Assembly (NCBI GenBank): GCA_963281155.1
Contig: CAUJLY010000004.1
Coordinates: 1,426,001-1,490,000, forward strand
Origin: Rhabditophanes sp. KR3021
Taxonomy: Eukaryota; Nematoda; Chromadorea; Rhabditida; Alloionematidae
Length of the DNA stretch: 64,000 bases
Direction of reading: 5' to 3'
In this document: piece after piece, positions 22,423-33,244 of the stretch
Numbering within the stretch: position 1 is the first letter of the stretch
Layout of the letters: every line of letters starts with the position of its first letter
The notes under the pieces: model-generated
Database searches by the model: none
Seen by the model: the letters and a program-made list of their open reading frames with translations, nothing else
Told to the model about the DNA's origin: nothing
Position numbers and translations under genes: made by a program

Positions 22423-24140
22423 TTAAAGTTTATTCTTGTCTGTAGATTCTTCAGTTGGAGCAGTTTTGACAGTCTTACAAAAGTGAGACATGAATGGCCC
22501 AATAACTGTTTCTAAAATTGTTTTTTCTTTCTGAACTTCTTCGAAACCGCTTTCCTTATTATCTTCTAACCATCTGATTGTTTTATTTGTTGCTGTTCCA
22601 ATTGTCATTTTTTCTTCATCAGAAAGTTTTCCTCCAAGTTTCTCATTGTCTCCGATTTGGTTATTGAGATTGTAGGCATATTCTTCAAGTTCATCACGAG
22701 CTTCAATAACTTCCCTCGTGTTAAAAGTAATCTTCTTTACGAAGCCCTCTTGTATAAACTCAATGCTTATACTCAAATTATACTCCATAATTCCAAAAAC
22801 GTCAAAAACTTCAAGGTCTACCAAACTTGCATGAGAAAAAACATTGCGAAGCTTCCTTGCTGCATCATAACAAACCATAAGCATTATTTCGTCTTCACAT
22901 TTCATAGATTCAGTCCTTGAATTAGAACCCATAAATCTATCCTTAAGCACAACTGGTTTTGATAAAGTTTTGTTGATGATTTCATTGGCCATTTCGATAT
23001 AGCTGAATAGATTCGTAAACGTTGTTTGCATAGGTGCAATGGATAAAATATTACATGGTAGTAATTCTCTATTTTCACCCAGATCATGACTTGTTCTGAA
23101 GGTAATCTGTTTTTTGCATTGTTCAAATGCTTTCAGTAACTTTTTCTTGTCTTCAGAATAATTTTCGTAAATAAAAAGTAATCTTCCTTGCAACAATATC
23201 TCAGCAATAGCTAAGAAAAAAGTACTTTCATTAATTTTGATTTTAGCCTTAGAATACTTATCTGATAAATGCTCGATTGTTCTTAACTTTTCTGATATTT
23301 GATAAGCTTTTTCATAGTAGGTAATAAATTGAGTTTCAGTAATTTTTAAATACGGAGTATTTAATAATTTGATTATTTCTTTAATATCCTTTTCATAATT
23401 AGTATATGTTACATTGCCAAACAAGTTTATTGGTCTCTGTTTAATCTCTTTAGTAAACTGCAAAGTTTTGTTAGTTTCTGGCAAAAGATCATTGATGTTA
23501 ACAGTACTTGACTTTAAACCACCAAGTAGCTTCCATAATGAATCTTTACTCTTTGTCATATGAATAATTTCCAAACCTTTCCGTTGATAACAATTAGGTT
23601 TTGAGTCAACACGAGGAATAGCTAACCCGACAGGTCCAATTACTTTTTCATCCCCTTCTACTGCTAGAAAGACAAAGGAAGTAACCATACTTTTGAATTT
23701 AGGAAAACTGTCAAAGGGTTTCGTACCATTCAAAGCGTTAAGATCAGTCACAAATCCGTGATTTTTGATTCCTTTCCAAAACTTCTTAGTAACTATCACA
23801 GGCGTGAACATTCTTTGGTTTAGCAACCCCGTTTTAAGAGTTGGGTACCAATTTTTAGACATTCCATCTTTAAAAAACGCCGGTTCCCCATTTATCTTTA
23901 AAACATGTAGATCATTCTTCACATCTGTTTGTATCTTGGAGATTTCCACCTTCGCTTTAGCTGGCACCATCTCCAAATATTTAGCTTTGCCCACTAACTT
24001 GATGCATCCCGCTCTAAAAAGGTTAAATTGACATTAAAATGAAACCTAAATAAAATTGCTTACATCTCATTCTCCCGAGCTAATTTAGTCATTATAGGAG
24101 TTAAAGATCCAGTAAACCACAACCCATCCGTTCCATCCAT
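22423..24140 (-). CDS. novel 555-aa protein with a C-terminal HSP70/BiP-type lid
   Basis: Exons 24064-24140 and 22423-24013 are separated by a 50-bp intron; phases match. Residues 1 to about 455 (MDGTDGLWFTGSLTPIMTKL and following) match nothing I know and contain no ATPase motifs of HSP70. From about residue 460 the protein reads [49 protein letters not shown] and ETVIGPFMSHF. That is unmistakably the alpha-helical lid of ER-type HSP70 (BiP: [24 protein letters not shown]). It even ends TDKNKL, a decayed-looking KDEL-type tetrapeptide. No signal peptide is visible, so an ER location is not implied. Junction and lid sit in one exon. It is either a gene-fusion product or a fast-evolving paralogue of a chaperone-related gene. 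Confidence 0.8.
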
Positions 24141-24347
24141 TTCAAAACAGTCCTTTGGAGATTGTTTAAGGGCTTGATGTTTGATATTTGTCGAAAATTA
24201 GCCTATTTGCAATAAATATACTAAGTAATTGATGACCATTGAGAATGTAAATTCTCTATTTATTCATATTTTCACACCATTTTAAATGACACTTAAATAT
24301 TATTTATTATGCAAATTTCACTATCTTTATTTAACTTATTTTATATC

Positions 24348-25170
24348 ATTTACCAGAAGGAAAACAACAATTATTAAATCAAATTGAAGCTTGTGGAATT
24401 ACGGTTTTAAATTTATCTACAGGTGATGAACTCGGAGTTTCTGAGTTAAGAAATAATGCTTGTGAGGCTTTGTTAGCTCAAAGAGTTGAAGAAAAACTTC
24501 ATAATAAGAAAATTACTGATAATAGAGTTTTGACTCGTCTCTTTGTTGCTTATTCAGAAAAAAGAGATGAACATGTTCGTTTGTCTTTTATTTTACAAGG
24601 TGTCAAGCAAACGGTTCTTCAAAAGAAAGTTGAGCTATGCAAACAGATAATCCAGAAAAGGATTTGGCTCCTTATCGTGATTCCAACACCAGAAGACTTG
24701 AACGTAAAATTGAAATCGAAATGGGAAATAGATATACTCTTAACTTAAAGAAAAAGTATCTTTTGAAAAATGAAGATGAAAAGTATGATGCAATTCCTAA
24801 AATTTGGAAAGGTCACAACATTGTTGACTTTGTTACCTCTGACTTTAGTGCTCTCTACCAAAAAATTAAGCAGATGAAACTACTAGAGTTTATGATCAAG
24901 ACATGGAAACAGATGATGAAGAAACTAGAAGACTCCTTGACATTTCTAAAAACATCACTGAAAAGAAAATAATGATTAGATATGGGACTAGAGACAAAAA
25001 CAGAATCAATGTACCAAAAGTTTCTCGTGCTATCACCAGATATGCTGAAACAATTAAAGAGAAGCTTCAAAGACAACGTGATTCTCTTGGAATCAACGTT
25101 TCAGACGACAAACCTAAAAACTTGCATGCCGAATCAGCTAAACTAAGAAGAGGAAAGAGAATGGATATTG
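24348..25170 (+). pseudogene. nog-1: NOG1 (nucleolar GTP-binding protein 1) 3'-part, intronless and frameshifted
   Basis: Three consecutive plus-strand frames together match the C-terminal half of NOG1/GTPBP4, a 60S ribosome assembly GTPase. Frame 1 has LPEGKQQLLNQIEACGI, NACEALLAQRVEEKL and GVKQTVLQKKVE. After a shift near 24635, frame 2 has RRLERKIEIEMG, KKKYLLKNEDEKYD and PKIWKGHNIVDF. After a second shift near 24870 the third frame ends with RDSLGINVSD, HAESAKLRRGKRMD. The GTPase domain is missing and there are no introns. I read it as a truncated, probably retro-derived pseudogene. A functional NOG1 gene should exist elsewhere. Confidence 0.85.
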
Positions 25171-25599
25171 TATTTTTAATATTATTGTTGAACATGTTTT
25201 TTATTTGTTGTTAGTTTTACATAATAAAAGTCACAACTTTAAAAGAAGTGTTGCAAGTTTTTCTTTGGCACACATACATAAAAATCTAAAGTTATTTATA
25301 TTGATAAACATTTATTTCACATCATATACCTAAAAAGTTTAAAATAGAAATAATTTTGTAAGGCTAAGACAGTTAGATTAAATAAAAGTTATATCAAGAA
25401 ATATCTGGAGACGAAACATAATAATATGTAAATCAAACAAACAAAGCAAAAAATATATATGTACATTAATATCTTTATTACAAATAAATTATAAATGAAG
25501 TATGAAATAATCCAGTACCTAGATTTTCACTAACATAATTAGCTTCCAACAATTGCATAAAATTCAATATTACAACATTTATTTATCCCACTCTTCTTC
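25171..25599. other. non-coding, nothing recognised
   Basis: AT-rich gap between two converging pseudogenes. Confidence 0.5.
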
Positions 25600-26553
25600 T
25601 TATAATACAGTGATTTCTTGATTATCCATCTGGTTTGCAATTTCGTTGATATCTTTCTTGACTTCGTTTCTAGCAAAAGACATAAACATTGAACTCAACC
25701 ACCCAATATTTTTATCATACTTTGCTAATGGATGAATCTTTATTTGATTTAATTCGTCTTGAACAGCCGGCAGCAAAACATCACAACATGAAAACCATAA
25801 TTGGCGAGATTTTGGAAGTACTCCTTCCATCCTATTTCTGCTTCAGTGATTGCTGCTTTTGTCGCTTCCTTTGGAAACTGTTCGTCTTTTTGCACTACGA
25901 TTGATAATGCCTTTCTTTCCGTCCGCATGTTTGTTCCGTGCCCTTTTGTTGTTACGAACTTTTCATACTCTTTATCCTCTAATTCTCGGCATAACATTCT
26001 TAAGCTTGGCACCCCATAACGACTAAATGTAAAAGGTGGTAGGAAAGGCTCTTGTATACATAAAGGTTTATCTATCTACCCATAAGCTTCCTTTGAAGTC
26101 CTTGGAAACAAGGCGCCACTTAAATCTTTTGGTATATCTTTGCATGTTTTCGGTACTTCTGTTGGAATAACAAGAAAGTCCGTTCTCACTTTAAATGTGT
26201 ACAGCGTTGTTACTTCACCACATACCACAAGACTTTGTTTTTGTGTTCTTAAATTTCGCCTCACTTTAACAAGCAATTGTGAATTTTCTCCCGACGTTAG
26301 TTCTTGTCTATCACTTATTGTACCTTTTTCTAATGGGTTTTAGGCTCTGGCAGAAAATATAATGGCTGTTCTTTAAAATAACACGAAATATTTATTAATC
26401 TAATTGCTTGAAAAAGTTTTAACTTACTGTTTCCAGTCTTTTTGGATCTCCTAACATTTCTAGTGCCTTGTTAGCATTCTTAACAATGCCAGGAAACTCT
26501 ACGGACACATACTTTGGTAAATTAATATGTACTTCTCCCTGCAAATGGGCCAT
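25600..26553 (-). pseudogene. TFIIIC subunit 5 (GTF3C5-like), broken and internally deleted
   Basis: Minus-strand frames in order match GTF3C5, the 63-kDa TFIIIC subunit for RNA polymerase III promoters. They are YVSVEFPGIVKNANKALEML, then after one intron (donor ACA|GTAAGT at about 26427) YFLPEPK, LLVKVRRNLRTQKQ and LYTFKVRTDFLVIPTE; then PLCIQEPFLPPFTFSRYGVP, RKALSIVVQKDEQFPKEA, and finally CDVLLPAVQDEL with NIGWLSSMF like the family C-terminus. Lesions are a frameshift after YFLPEPKT, an in-frame TAG after SKEAYG, and a frame change near 25815 where the central region should be and is missing. The retained intron argues for decay of a once real gene copy rather than a pure retrocopy. Confidence 0.75.
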
Positions 26554-27321
26554 TTTTGTATCTATAAATAATAGCTAAATAAATTCAAATGTCAATTTAG
26601 ACGTTTTTCCAAATATTCTCTTTGAAACAAAGTCAACATCTTTTCAACTATGGTTCCTCTGTCAGTTTAGTATGCATAGATTAAAATATTTGTAAATTAT
26701 TATATTGTTTCAAGTATGTGCTCTAACATTTACTATATCGTTTAAATACTTTATTATTAAATATTTAAATTCTTATTTAATTAAATGTATGCTTTTCGGG
26801 TACATATTTAAATGGATAAAGATTAAAAGGAGTTAGCGTCTGCTACAACATCACAAAAAATGTTCCTATCTACTATTATTCCCAACTTTGACTTTGATAA
26901 ACCATTTATTGTTGCCTTACAAAGACGAGAAGATACTAAAGTTACTGTTAAACCTGTCAAGACATTTTAGACATGGTCTCGCAATGATGCTTTTGGTAAC
27001 GGTAACACATAAAATACAAAACATATAAAAATAGAAATGGAATTTGATAGCATCAAATTAAGAAAGATGATCAATCTTTACTTCCACTCTTATAAAATAA
27101 TAATCTTTTAAACATCCGTTTAGATATTCTAATTATAAAATAATAAAAATAAAAAAACAATAAGTACATCAATCCATTAAATTTAATAATGAAAATTAAA
27201 AAGAATAATTGTTTCTGTCTTCAAATTCATAGAACTACATCACAAAAGTTTATTTAATTTAATCCACTTTTTTTGAAGTATATAAGAGAATTAATTTGTG
27301 GTTTAATAATTTTCAAAATAA
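26554..27321. other. mostly non-coding; short broken frame at 26860-27012
   Basis: A plus-strand reading FIVALQRREDTKVTVKPVKT is cut by an in-frame TAG and resumes TWSRNDAFGNGNT before a TAA. It looks like a fragment of a lost gene and is not assignable. The rest is AT-rich and empty to my reading. Confidence 0.35.
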
Positions 27322-27557
27322 ATGATGTTTTATTTAGATACGAATGTTATTAAGACTCACTATTCATGTGATGCTAAAACTGTAGAGGAATGGAAAAAAG
27401 AGATGAAGTAAGTTTAAAAGGTATCATTAATTATTACTATTATTGTTTTAGTCCAAACCTCTCTCTTGGAGCTTTGTACATTTTTCTCGCCTTGTACATT
27501 TTGCAATCTTTGCTTTGGTTACTCAAGAATTTTAAAAAATGTCTTGTTATAAAATAA
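27322..27557 (+). CDS. small single-pass membrane protein, 63 aa (orphan)
   Basis: Exons 27322-27407 and 27452-27557 are joined in phase through a 44-bp GT-AG intron (AA|GTAAGT, TTTTAG). The protein starts MMFYLDTNVIKTHYSCDAK, then WKKEM and NPNLSLGALYIFLALYILQSLLW as one hydrophobic segment, and ends with a Lys-rich tail FKKCLVIK. The NxxLGxxY pattern before the membrane segment is loosely like the start of nematode class T chemoreceptors. It may be a truncated receptor or a genuine microprotein. Confidence 0.4.
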
Positions 27558-27608
27558 TGTTAAGTTAACAAACAAATTCATGGATTTTTAAATTAAAAAG
27601 ATTGTCGA

Positions 27609-28254
27609 TTAATAATAGTTCCAATAACGAGGAGTGTGAATATAATCGTAAACAATTGCATCTGGATACTTTCTAAAAAAATCTTTTGCTCTAGCCCAGA
27701 AATCATCAACTTGAATAGTTGCTTCGTCTGCAATCAAATAACTATAAAAGCTCTTAGAATAATTTCTATTATCAAATATGCTATACCATTCTAGGTAATC
27801 ATAATGGTCACTAAAAGTAAATTATTTATACTAACATAATTCATTTATACACTTACATATATTTTAACATGCTTTTATGCAATAAATCAAAATCTGCCTC
27901 CTTTAAATGAGATAAAATAATGTCCTGATCGTCTATTGTTGATCCCATTAGATAATTACAGTCTTTCATCTTAGTTAATTGCTTCCTTGGATCATCAACT
28001 GCAATATTAGTATCAAACGGATCATCAACCGCAATATTAATATCAAACATTATTTCTCTAACAATTCCAATACTCGTACTCTCTTCTTCATTAATTTGAT
28101 GGGTAAGTATCAAAGCTGTTTCTTCAGATAGTCCAAGAACAATAGCCACAATTGAAATACCACTATCTAAGAATTCAAGCTTTAAAATATTATCTTCACA
28201 AAATACTACATGATTCTTTTTTAACTTTCCAAAAATAGATTTCGTGTACGACAT
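27609..28254 (-). CDS. orphan acidic protein, 199 aa
   Basis: Exons 27857-28254 and 27609-27810 are joined via a 46-bp GT-AG intron with matching phase. No known domain is seen. The start is MSYTKSIFGKLKKNHVVFCE, with alternating hydrophobic stretches (ISIVAIVLGL) and an acidic middle holding a perfect-length internal duplication (INIAVDDPF / TNIAVDDPR). The C-terminus is rich in aromatics (YDYLEWYSIF, IHTPRYWNYY). It is coding because the splice join rescues a second frame with clearly protein-like composition. Function unknown. Confidence 0.6.
27989..28048 (-). repeat. 30-bp in-frame tandem duplication
   Basis: Two adjacent 30-bp copies differ at a few bases and encode the ten-residue repeat NIAVDDPxxx in the orphan protein. 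Confidence 0.85.
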
Positions 28255-29844
28255 CTTCAATAATAAACTTAAATTATTCTAAAAATAAATTAATTAAAAG
28301 TAAACCATATTTGATAAACAATAATGTAATATATGCGTTATAAAGAATTGTAAAAATATGTATGTACACACAGAATTTTGACACAAAAAATGTGTGCTGT
28401 TTCAGAGATTGTAGTACGGGTTCGGCAAAATGTGAAGTGATAATACAACAGTATAGTTTATTAAAGTTTGGTAAGTTAAAGAATATAAGGAATAAGATAA
28501 AGATAGGTCTAAAATGCTCTTTGGTATCGAATATTGTGACTAAAAATTATTTGATACACAATAGCATAAGTTAATGTGATATAAGATCATAATTTGAATA
28601 TAAACATAAAGACAGATGTAATGTTAAAGTACATTTGCTGTACAATATAAGATATTTAATATTAACAGGTTCAAATCGTTATGATTTAGAAAAGGACAAA
28701 TATTGTTATAATACAACATTCAAACAAATAATAATGTTTCTTTACAAAAGACACACAAAAACGTTACTTTTACCAACGTGTATTTGAAAAAAAAGTGTTA
28801 AAACGTTGTGTGTATATATAAATGGAATTTGGGGTAAAAAAAGAGTGATTAAGAGAGATATAACGTGGTCATTGAGCATTAAAATGATCAAACTGATTGT
28901 GATAATAATGAGCTGATAATAAGCGACATTCCAATATGCATATTAGAATGTACGAACAACAGTAAACATTATAAATATAATATATGTTTTTATTGTTTAG
29001 TATTTTAATATCCTAATCCCCTTTAGCTAATTAAGCTTATAATATTACCGGTAACTTATTAGGAAAATAAAATCCCTAAATAAGTATTGCTAACTGTAAG
29101 TAAACCCCTATTTTGTATTGTAATATTGGCTAAAGGTGGCCACAGTTTTAAGTTAATAAAGATCTTAATAGTTATTCTATATAATCCTTCGCCCTTCTTG
29201 TGTTAATAAACAAAAACCTAATAAACTTGGCAACATAAAGTATACTTTAAAAAATGATGTTTTTAAAGGAAAAATGTCAAATTGTAAGTAGACATTAAGC
29301 TTCTCTTTGTTGAAATTTTGCGTTTTGAGGATTGAGTAAATGCAAAAAACTTAATTCATTATATATTTATTTCTTATATACATAAATATATCCATCTCAA
29401 CTTCGTAACTTCACCGCCAAAACATACTTCCCTTCTTCAAAAATCAAAAGACCCTCGTCAAATGCCAACCAGAAAAGTTGAACCACGCACACACAACCAA
29501 AAAAATAATAATTGGCAATTGATGGTTGTATCGCGACATTTTTTGACACACAAATAGCAAATAACAAATTAAAATTATGTTTCTTTATAATTGTGAGCTT
29601 TAAAATAATTTTATGGGTTGTACAATTTGCGATTAATTAGAAAATGTATTTAGACGGGAAAACAAAATTATTTTTAGAATATTTATATCTTGTTTTGATA
29701 CATTATTAAACTTAATGTCTTATAAATTATGTATTTGCAATAAAATAAGAGTTTCAAAAATGTAAGCGAGGAAAAGATAAATTCACAGCATTACTTTATG
29801 CATTTCATCTTTTTTGATATACATAATAATTTTATAATTAAAGC
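28255..29844. other. non-coding, nothing recognised
   Basis: AT-rich sequence with no convincing frames. A plus-strand frame at 28362-28574 is judged chance. Confidence 0.5.
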
Positions 29845-29850
29845 AAAAAA
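29845..29850 (-). terminator. Pol III T-run terminator of the 5S gene
   Basis: Six T residues on the minus strand immediately follow the 5S 3' end. Confidence 0.7.
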
Positions 29851-29968
29851 GCTTACACCACTACGGATTCCCAGGACGTCTCCGATCCAAGTACTAAGGT
29901 AGCTCGAAGTTGATTCACTTCTCAGATCGAACGGGATGAGGTGCTTTCAACATGATATGAGCGTAAGC
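29851..29968 (-). rRNA. rrn-4: 5S ribosomal RNA
   Basis: 118 nt read on the minus strand, from GCTTACGCTCATATCATG to GTGGTGTAAGC, with complementary ends forming helix I. The internal promoter and loop regions are conserved: CATCCCGTTCGATCTG, then TAGTACTTGGATCGGAGACG and CCTGGGAATCC, all typical of nematode 5S. A T6 run follows. It is a single copy here, not an array, and no SL1 RNA gene is linked. Some helix positions differ from the usual nematode sequence (TGAATCAACTTCGAGCTACC), so it may be a minor variant or a dispersed pseudogene-like copy. Confidence 0.88.
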
Positions 29969-30462
29969 GATCATGTATAGAACCACACATATTTTAAACT
30001 AGAGAGACTTTTTCGTACACCAGCTCAAATGGGTTGCCATTAGTTGGAAGGGAAATGTCTAGGTTGTTATCACCATTAACAGCAAGTGAGATGTGTATGT
30101 TGGTTATCAACCACACACATTTTAAATGTTGAGAAAAATTAACTACGCTGCAATTAATTTATTGTTTGATTTTTTTTAATTTAATATTGATAAAACTCAT
30201 TATAATAAAAGTTTAATATTATATGCCATGCATTGGAGTATATAACTTAGTGCTATCATTAGATAAACTATTAAGTTTTATTGACTTTGTGGTAGGGCAT
30301 ATGATCTCGCATTTAAATACATGTTTTATAGGCACCTTTTGTTTTCTTTAAATTGTTCATAAACATTAGATTCTCATTTTATATAAGTTCATTTGGTATA
30401 TATTGTTTCAGTTTATTCATTTTATATACATTTTTAGACTACTACAACGAACTTTTATTATT
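29969..30462. other. 5' flank of the 5S gene; near-repeat element
   Basis: ACCACACATATTTTAAA (29982-29998) recurs as ACCACACACATTTTAAAT (30110-30126), 128 bp apart. This may be a residue of a 5S spacer repeat or an external promoter element. The rest is empty. Confidence 0.4.
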
Positions 30463-31140
30463 ATGGATTCTACAAATGAAGAATAGATGTATAAAGCTCT
30501 TGCCGTGAGTGCTATATATCACAAATGCATCACATCTTTCGAAGAGCTAGTTAATTTTTCAAAATTAAGCAAGAAGAGTAATGCTATAGTAAATCACGTA
30601 CCATTGTTAACACTAACAATGAATTTAGAGGAGCGCTTCACCTGTTAGAATTTTACACAAGTAATGATGGTGAATTTGAAATAATTGGTCTTTTTATGCT
30701 TGATGCGTTTCGTAATGAAGATGATCTTATCAAAGTGATTGATAAGAAAAGTGATTTAGTGTTTAATTCAATTATATGTCTTTTAATAAGAATTCACAAT
30801 AAACATTCTAAAAAATTAACTGATAAGCAAATGAAGATGATCATATCAATGATTAATCATATTCTTGATTGTATATCAAATTTAACGACACTCCAACTAT
30901 CATGTGTAAGTAAATATGATCCGCAAAAGGGTTAATAGAAGTGCGCAAGATATTGAAAAAGCAAAGAAACTCATGGCAAATGAACAAAAATGTTGCTGTG
31001 ATCAATTAAAAGTATCATTTAAGCATAAATACTTTTGGATTCATACAAATAATATAATGAATTATGTTTATTTTGCAAATACCGATGTTTTGAATCTCTA
31101 TGAATCACAATGCAAGATCTTTAGAACAACGGAAGATTAA
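30463..31140 (+). pseudogene. decayed orphan gene
   Basis: Successive plus-strand frames read as one helical protein. The first is MDSTNEE, an in-frame TAG, then MYKALAVSAIYHKCITSFEE and LVNFSKLSKKS. A shift then gives TIVNTNNEFRGALHLLEFYT, GEFEIIGLFMLDAFRNEDDL, KHSKKLTDKQMKMI and NHILDCISNLTTL. After another frame change come QDIEKAKKLMANEQKCCCD and YFANTDVLNLYESQ. I recognise no family. Two or three indels and one early stop make it inactive unless introns I could not define restore it. Confidence 0.5.
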
Positions 31141-31500
31141 AAAGAACATAATGCTCCATCTTTCTAATAAATATATTAAATTTGTCCTTATTGTATTACA
31201 TCTTTTCAAATAAAAATAAATCTTAAACTGAATGATAATTTTCATAAAACTCTAATTCTGCATCTTTCAACACTACTTTTATATTGAAAAACGTAAACTA
31301 TTTTCCAGACAATTGCTTCTATAGATATAGCAGCTTACAATTCTTTACGTTAGTCAAAAGTGTATCCACTATTTTTGATTACATCTTTGATATTTAAGCA
31401 AGCATTTAATTTAATAAATTACTTTCGTCCAATAATAATAAATAGATATTCAATTTATTACTTTTTAATTTATTTTACACAAACGTATTCCAATCCAACA
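31141..31500. other. non-coding, nothing recognised
   Basis: AT-rich sequence with no feature supported. Confidence 0.5.
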
Positions 31501-31749
31501 ATGACCGCACAACTTTCCTTCCTCAAGAAATGCTCGCATAGATCTTTTTTGTTGCTACTTATAAATAGAGTTACCAAAGATGCTGGGGTAACAATCGAAA
31601 TTTCCCCATATTCAGAAGAATGTGTTTATTCATGTGACATGAACATACTGGACAATCATAGAATCCTAGAAGACAACTTGCATTTGAATTTCATGGAACA
31701 TCTCGGGTCGAGTAAGAACAAAATACTTATTATTTCAAAGACAATTTAG
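31501..31749 (+). CDS. short open frame, 82 aa, uncertain
   Basis: ATG frame MTAQLSFLKKCSHRSFLLLL, with VTKDAGVTIEISPYSEECVY and later NFMEHLGSS, ends SKTI. Composition is more protein-like than chance frames nearby, but there is no domain, no signal peptide and no splice evidence. It may be another relic of the surrounding decay zone. Confidence 0.25.
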   Translation: MTAQLSFLKKCSHRSFLLLLINRVTKDAGVTIEISPYSEECVYSCDMNILDNHRILEDNLHLNFMEHLGSSKNKILIISKTI

Positions 31750-31990
31750 GCTTTATTTTGTGTTCGGTACTTTTCAGACTTATCTGGATTTATCAAAAAC
31801 ATCACAAGACATATTAATATATCAATCTTTATTTAATTTAATATCAGTCAAAGTAATACTATGTGTCGTGTTATAATGAATGTGTTTGTCTTGTGTCTGT
31901 TGAAGAAAATTGTTTATTTGAATCACCAATTTGAGTTTAATAAAAGTTAATTTTGTTTTTCAATCAGCAATCTTGATGTGTTGCTTGAAA

Positions 31991-32534
31991 CTAATTAATT
32001 CCGTAAGCAAGGAAAGTTTTCCCGTCAATTTCAACTTTACATGAGACTCCGGTAGTTTGATGGCTCTTGGTGACAAAGTCGCCTGAAGAAGCAATAGTTT
32101 CAAAGGGCATTTTAAAATTGGATTGAGCAGCCTTTTGGATAGTAAAAGCAGCTTTGTGCAGATTACACCCAGAAAAGGTTGGTGCTTTCTTCATTGTTTC
32201 GTAGGTCTCGTGCATCAATTTGCCAAGTGTGGCATTGCAACATCCTTTCCCAGTTGCTGCTAACATACAAGCAGCTGGAGGGGGGCTTTGCTTGGCTGGA
32301 ACAAAAAATGGTCTGCCTAAGGCGGAGAACGCCTTGTCGTTTCGTCTCTAAAATTGCTTTATTAGTAACTTTGTAGCTTCTTTTTTGATGGCATATTTTA
32401 TCGCCCTTTTTTGTCGCAAATTAACTTACCGGATTGAAGATGTTTCGAAGTAGGTTTACATTATCTTGACTGTAAACAGGAAGGAGAAGGGCAATGGCTG
32501 CTCCAATCACTAAAATGGCTTTGAATCGAAGCAT
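31991..32534 (-). CDS. ground-like domain secreted protein (nematode-specific)
   Basis: Exons 32430-32534 and 31991-32347 are joined in phase 0, giving 153 aa. The signal peptide is MLRFKAILVIGAAIALLLPVYS. A short Pro-rich linker (FFVPAKQSPPPAAC) precedes the ground-like domain at about residues 65-153. It shows GKGCCNATLGKLMHETYE, SGCNLHKAAFTIQKAAQSNF, FETIASSGDFV, then SCKVEIDGKTFLAYG. The double Cys near the start, the later Cys residues and the SGDF core are the family pattern. Ground-like (grl) proteins are secreted hedgehog-related nematode proteins linked to cuticle and epidermis. Its presence is one of the best indicators of the host phylum. Confidence 0.92.
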
Positions 32535-33244
32535 GAATGAGAAGATGCAAATGACAAAAGCATAACAAGAATTGCCTTTTAAACGCCTACGCCAAATTGG
32601 TAGATCAAAACAAATGTTAACGACAAACATATTTTCAAAGATCCACCATTTAAACCCCTTACCTTAATTCCATCAAACCTTCACAGACAAACTTTAAATA
32701 ATAGCTTTTCACAAACAAACTTTAAATAATAACTTTTCACAAACAACCAAGATAATTAAATGAAACATCACCACGAACCAAATTAACTCTCAATAACCAT
32801 CACACCCATCATCTTCACTCCCCTTCCTAAACCAATTCCCATTTTGATTAACGTCTCCATCTCCACATGCCACATTCAATTCATTAAACTAATATAGCCT
32901 TAGGTGTGTATAAAACCTCATTCTCCCTAAATTAGGAAAAAGTTCGTGTATGGTTGGTTAGGTTGATGGTGAGGATAATCTTTTTACTTGAGTACACATA
33001 CTACTTTATACTTTTTTAGTTATGTAGTGTCTTTATATTTTGAGGAAAGCAAAATGATTGAATTAGGAAGATATATTGTGTGGAGATGAGTAGATGTTGA
33101 TGTGTATATGGCAACAAATAATATCACTATTATTTTTGTTTGTAATCATATTGATGAAGAGTCAAACTATTTGCCATATCAAGTTGTAATATACATTTAT
33201 TATATACTTACTTTATTAATATCTAACGGATTTATCAAAATATA
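32535..33244. other. intergenic with a short tandem repeat
   Basis: Divergent intergenic region between the ground-like gene and the GPCR. A duplicated about 28-bp unit is listed separately. Otherwise nothing is recognised. Confidence 0.5.
32687..32744. repeat. tandem repeat, ~28 bp unit x 2
   Basis: Two adjacent copies of ACAAACTTTAAATAATA followed by a shared CTTTTCACAA tail, differing by one base. Confidence 0.8.

Noticed and set aside
28362..28574. 70-codon plus-strand frame with several Cys
   Set aside because: No homology, no signal peptide, no splice structure.
30024..30047. SL1-like end (ACCCATTTGAG) on the minus strand next to 5S rRNA
   Set aside because: There is no GT donor directly after GAG and no AATTTTTGG-type Sm site downstream, so it is not a spliced-leader RNA gene.
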